This document shows positions 6,470 to 8,999 of a stretch of 8,999 nucleotides of DNA, piece by piece. The DNA comes from an uncultured bacterium (GTDB taxonomy: Bacteria > Desulfobacterota > WTBG01). A program made the position numbers and the translations under genes. The notes beneath the pieces were generated by a model that was given only the letters and a program-made list of their open reading frames with translations, ran no database searches and was not told the DNA's origin. The stretch spans positions 1 to 8,999 of the forward strand of contig CALJBY010000325.1 of assembly GCA_938024025.1 (NCBI GenBank), in the 5' to 3' direction. How positions within the stretch are numbered: the stretch's first letter is position 1; every line of letters starts with the position of its first letter.

Positions 6470-6566
6470 CCCTGTTAAATATAGCTATGTGATATTTCAG
6501 CTTTTCAGTTGCCTGCCCATGCCTCACATTCAGAGATGTAACTGGATCAAAAACAATTTAACAGGG
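6470..6566. repeat. Long-range 11-bp perfect inverted repeat
   Basis: CCCTGTTAAAT (6470-6480) and ATTTAACAGGG (6556-6566) are perfect inverted copies 75 bp apart. Inside, CAGTT (6506-6510) pairs with AACTG (6540-6544), with TTTT and AAAA runs extending that stem outward. It may be an RNA arm of the surrounding element or an older, separate element nested within it. Confidence 0.7.
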
Positions 6567-6610
6567 CAGGGATGCAGTGCAACGCAGCAGATGGACTTTT
6601 TACAAAGTCG

Positions 6611-7018
6611 TCAAAATTGAATCTCGACAACATTATAGGGACATACTTTTATACAGAGTTCACAGGCAATACACTTGTCTTTGTTGAAGGAAACCTGCAG
6701 TCCCTCTTCATCCCGGTGTAAAGCCCCAGTTGGGCACGTAGGAACACAAAAGGTACAGTGAATACACCTATCCTCATGCCATTTAATATCCTGGGCTAAG
6801 GGTTGAATCTCTATCTCAAGTCCGGCGAGATAGGCCATGCCCGCATCCACTTTTCTTTTTTCACCGGACAATTCAATGACTAACCGTCCCTGTTCCTTGG
6901 GAGTTATGTTTGCCCGTAAGATACTAACCATCAAATCATGATTTTTAATAAGGTTGTATACAATCGGTTGCTCAATGAGGTCAGGAGGTAAGGTGAGCAC
7001 AACTCGTTTTTTTTTCAT
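6611..7018 (-). CDS. NIL-domain ferredoxin, partner of the DUF39 homocysteine protein
   Basis: The N-terminal NIL domain (about 3-75) is fused to a two-cluster ferredoxin: C85-x2-C88-x2-C91-x3-C95-P and C116-x2-C119-x2-C122-x3-C126-P, each set binding one [4Fe-4S] cluster. In methanogens and Desulfovibrio, NIL-ferredoxins next to a DUF39 protein are required for making homocysteine from aspartate semialdehyde and sulfide. The ATG at 7018 is chosen because AAGGAG lies 7 nt upstream; an in-frame GTG at 7042 lies upstream of that ribosome site and would add 8 residues. The protein is then 135 residues. It follows the DUF39 gene by 30 bp. Its TGA stop at 6611-6613 falls at the boundary of the inserted element; before insertion the stop would have been TAA. 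Confidence 0.88.
   Translation of the reverse strand: MKKKRVVLTLPPDLIEQPIVYNLIKNHDLMVSILRANITPKEQGRLVIELSGEKRKVDAGMAYLAGLEIEIQPLAQDIKWHEDRCIHCTFCVPTCPTGALHRDEEGLQVSFNKDKCIACELCIKVCPYNVVEIQF
6613..6620. repeat. Direct flanking repeat, right copy (AAAATTGA)
   Basis: This is the second copy of AAAATTGA. It covers the last two full codons of NIL-ferredoxin (CAA TTT) and the first base of its stop codon. It matches 6307-6314 exactly. Confidence 0.5.
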
Positions 7019-7048
7019 AACGTATCTCCTTATTCTAGACACTGTTAT

Positions 7049-8269
7049 TTATTTACCGCGTGTCTTCCTTAATGGCCGTTCGTTTAAAAGCTTGAAGGTA
7101 ACACCAGCGTCTGCCGAGGGAAGCAGGGCAACCGGTTCAGTAAGTAAGAAGGCACCCTTTTCTATCGACTGTTTCAAGGATTGTGCAATTTCTCGCGCTT
7201 TGGCATAGCTCGAAATACCCCCGGTGTTAATCTTTTTTCCATTAACTTCAATAGTACCGCTCTTCAGCTGGCTGTAGTTGACTTCTCCTAAACTCCCCGG
7301 TTGCACCTGGGGATATGACTGGCTGTAGTCGACCACCTGCGCCTTTATGTCTTCATCTTTTACGGCTGCATGGACAAGTATTTCCTCGTTGAGAATAGGA
7401 ATGGGAATACCAATACCCACGGTGAGCGTCACGCCATACCCCGTAAAACTGGCTCCCTTCAGCCACTGGGGACTCATCTGCTTGAGGTCGCCCATTACCG
7501 CTAATGTTCCCGCTGGGGATGTGGGAACACCGCCGGGTGTCCTCTTGACACCCGGATTGTGTTGCGTGCCATTCCACACCACATACCCGATACCACCACC
7601 CAGGAAAATCCTGGTGCCAATACCAATAGTCTTATAGAGGGGATCATTGAGGAGCGGTGACAGTTGCCCCGCGCTGCAGTAGTTTGCATTCCCTAACCGG
7701 GGTTGCAGCATCCCCATGTAGGTGTAAATAACCTTATCTGAGAGGTTGACTGCGACATTATAGTTTTGATAACCATTGCGGGGATTAAAGAGCACTGCCT
7801 CATTTAAATCCTTAATGTTGATCAAGGTCTCGACATGCTTGCGTGGATAGCAGTCTGTTCCATAGCCTGTTCCAACGAAGGCAACATCCTTTCCATTCAC
7901 CAGGTCCTCAATGACATGTCCACCACCATAGTTGAATTCTCCTGGAAAAACACTATTCCGGGGATCCCCATCGGGTATCGCGGTAGCACCTATATAAATG
8001 TCAACCGCGGCAAAGCCCGTATAGGCAGGGACGTTATTGAGAAAGGAGGTACCCCCTCCAACTTTTATCCGGGGTTTTGTATGACCAAAATTAAAGTAGG
8101 CGCCGGAAGAACACATGGGACCAAAGGTACCTGTCGTTACTACATCAACTTCCTGAGCCGCTTTCTTTGTTCCTTTTTTCTCAGCAAGCTCAATCACTTC
8201 TTCAGCAGTGACAACCACTGCTTTACCTTTTTTTATGCGTTCATTTATTTCTTTTATCGTCTTCGCCAT
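7049..8269 (-). CDS. DUF39 (HcyBio) homocysteine biosynthesis protein
   Basis: This cytoplasmic protein belongs to the DUF39/COG1900 family, which takes part in reductive sulfide transfer to aspartate semialdehyde to form homocysteine, independent of MetB, MetC and MetY. The 406-residue protein shows the family's TTGTFGPMCSSGAYFNFGH (45-63), IKVGGGTSFLNNVPAY (68-83), PGEFNYGGGHVIEDL (109-123) and FLGGGIGYVVWNGTQHNPGV motifs. The two conserved cysteines thought to carry sulfur are C53 and C140 (GYGTDCYP). It ends without the CBS pair found in some archaeal homologues. The ATG start has GGAGAGGAA just upstream. It lies 42 bp after cysK and 30 bp before NIL-ferredoxin, so the three are one operon. 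The third partner gene known from Desulfovibrio (COG2122, ApbE-like) is not in the window. Confidence 0.9.
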   Translation of the reverse strand: MAKTIKEINERIKKGKAVVVTAEEVIELAEKKGTKKAAQEVDVVTTGTFGPMCSSGAYFNFGHTKPRIKVGGGTSFLNNVPAYTGFAAVDIYIGATAIPDGDPRNSVFPGEFNYGGGHVIEDLVNGKDVAFVGTGYGTDCYPRKHVETLINIKDLNEAVLFNPRNGYQNYNVAVNLSDKVIYTYMGMLQPRLGNANYCSAGQLSPLLNDPLYKTIGIGTRIFLGGGIGYVVWNGTQHNPGVKRTPGGVPTSPAGTLAVMGDLKQMSPQWLKGASFTGYGVTLTVGIGIPIPILNEEILVHAAVKDEDIKAQVVDYSQSYPQVQPGSLGEVNYSQLKSGTIEVNGKKINTGGISSYAKAREIAQSLKQSIEKGAFLLTEPVALLPSADAGVTFKLLNERPLRKTRGK

Positions 8270-8311
8270 TGTTCCTCTCCATTTGTTGATGTACCCGTTA
8301 TCACACCTTGT

Positions 8312-8999
8312 TTACTGTTGAAAAAGATCTGTTGTCAGGTAACGCTCCCCGGTGGACGGTAAAACTACCACAATCATCTTATTCTTGTTCTCATTACGCC
8401 GGGCAACTTCCAGGGCTGCCCAGGTAGCAGCACCTGAAGAAACACCGGCCAAAACACCTTCTTCCTTGGCAAGTCGCTGCGCTACTTTCTTGGCATCTTC
8501 ATAGGAGACTTTAATGATCTCATCAATGACATTCATTTCCAGCACACCGGGAATAAACCCCGCCCCGATGCCCTGAATTTTATGGGGACCCGGTGTCCCG
8601 CCTGAAAGGACAGGAGACTCGACGGGCTCTATTGCAATTGCCTTAAAGCCGGGCTTCTTCTTTTTTAATACCTGAGCAACACCGGTAATAGTGCCTCCTG
8701 TCCCCACACCGGCAACCAAAAAGTCAACTTTACCGTCCGTATCATTCCAGATCTCCAGGGCTGTGGTTTGTCGATGAACCTCTGGATTTGCGGGGTTTTC
8801 AAACTGCTGGGGCATAAAATACGCAGGATGTTCAGCAACTAATTCCCCCGCCTTTTTGACTGCACCAGACATCCCCTTTGATCCCGGCGTTAAAATCAGT
8901 TCAGCACCAAGGGCAGCCAGAAGCATTCTGCGTTCCATGCTCATGGTATCGGGCATGGTCAGCATCAGCTTGTAGCCTTTTGCAGCACAGACAAATGCC
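8312..8999 (-). CDS. cysK: Cysteine synthase A, 3' part (continues past the right edge)
   Basis: This is a PLP-dependent O-acetylserine sulfhydrylase making cysteine from O-acetylserine and sulfide. The visible part, about 228 codons, starts within [24 protein letters not shown] and contains [11 protein letters not shown] (phosphate loop), [26 protein letters not shown], which is diagnostic of CysK, and the C-terminal [10 protein letters not shown] and [12 protein letters not shown]. The PLP lysine and the TSGNTG loop lie beyond the window, as does the promoter. The stop is TAA at 8312-8314. Compared with the plus-strand CysM-like gene it has the CysK-type MSMERR and SPVLSGG sequences, so the two are distinct paralogues and not a duplication. 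It heads the visible part of the operon leading into the homocysteine genes. Confidence 0.92.
   Translation of the reverse strand, partial: AFVCAAKGYKLMLTMPDTMSMERRMLLAALGAELILTPGSKGMSGAVKKAGELVAEHPAYFMPQQFENPANPEVHRQTTALEIWNDTDGKVDFLVAGVGTGGTITGVAQVLKKKKPGFKAIAIEPVESPVLSGGTPGPHKIQGIGAGFIPGVLEMNVIDEIIKVSYEDAKKVAQRLAKEEGVLAGVSSGAATWAALEVARRNENKNKMIVVVLPSTGERYLTTDLFQQ

Larger units (their letters stand above)
6313..6612. mobile_element. MITE-like non-autonomous element in the NIL-ferredoxin/MOSC junction
   Basis: This roughly 300-bp non-coding block fills the only long gap in the right-hand operon. Its ends are inverted repeats: GATGGTCCCATAAAAAGTC (6313-6331) and, on the minus strand from 6612, GACGACTTTGTAAAAAGTC. 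The two agree at 12 of 19 positions and every mismatch is a transition. The direct repeat AAAATTGA flanks it. Inside are three strong stem-loops and no transposase, so it would depend on an enzyme encoded elsewhere. Joining the flanks gives ATT CAA TTT TAA followed after 12 nt by the MOSC ATG, an intact operon junction. The ends are also compatible with a generic intergenic repeat family; a genome search for copies would settle this. Confidence 0.55.

Noticed and set aside
7835..8362. Plus-strand open frame of 175 codons opposite the DUF39 gene
   Set aside because: It is antisense to a clearly conserved gene and gives low-complexity sequence with no domain.

Overview
The window is a dense bacterial gene block devoted almost entirely to sulfur: making cysteine and homocysteine, and inserting sulfur into biotin, thiamin-thiazole and tRNA. 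An archaeal-type thiazole synthase (Thi4), the sulfide-dependent homocysteine pair (DUF39 protein plus NIL-ferredoxin), a YedF-type sulfur carrier and a ferredoxin-rich gene set point to an anaerobic, sulfide-exposed bacterium. Desulfobacterota, or an anammox-type planctomycete, would fit. This placement is inference; there is no rRNA or other phylogenetic marker here. There are no tRNA or rRNA genes and no CRISPR array.

Layout. Bases 1-92 may hold the last 29 codons of an unidentified plus-strand gene. Bases 93-278 carry a weak terminator, a candidate promoter and a perfect 8+8 bp palindrome ahead of the only complete plus-strand gene, a CysM-like cysteine synthase (279-1187). It converges on a minus-strand group read right to left: mnmA (4021-2948), yedF (2880-2284) and bioB (2266-1256). 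A 182-bp gap (4022-4203) with a possible mnmA promoter separates this from a second minus-strand group: cysK (3' part only, running off the right edge), the DUF39 homocysteine protein (8269-7049), NIL-ferredoxin (7018-6611), a MOSC protein (6292-5840), thi4 (5821-5033) and a gene resembling the uncharacterised DUF6775 family (5025-4204).

The second group is split by a roughly 300-bp, hairpin-rich, MITE-like element (about 6313-6612) with diverged terminal inverted repeats and a 6-8 bp direct flanking repeat. Removing the element with one copy of the flanking repeat restores a natural TAA stop for NIL-ferredoxin, followed 12 nt later by the MOSC ATG. The ancestral operon was therefore probably continuous.

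How it fits together: CysK and CysM put sulfide into cysteine; DUF39 plus NIL-ferredoxin put sulfide into homocysteine; YedF (TusA-like) and MOSC are likely sulfur carrier or handling proteins; BioB, Thi4 and MnmA are sulfur-insertion enzymes. All three insertion enzymes look non-canonical at sulfur-handling residues: BioB has Gly119 in place of one auxiliary-cluster cysteine, MnmA has a CxxC pair but lacks the second catalytic cysteine, and Thi4 has Cys163 where archaeal sulfide-using enzymes have His. The DUF6775-like gene, 7 bp after thi4, looks like a metzincin-type protein without its catalytic histidines and is the least understood member.
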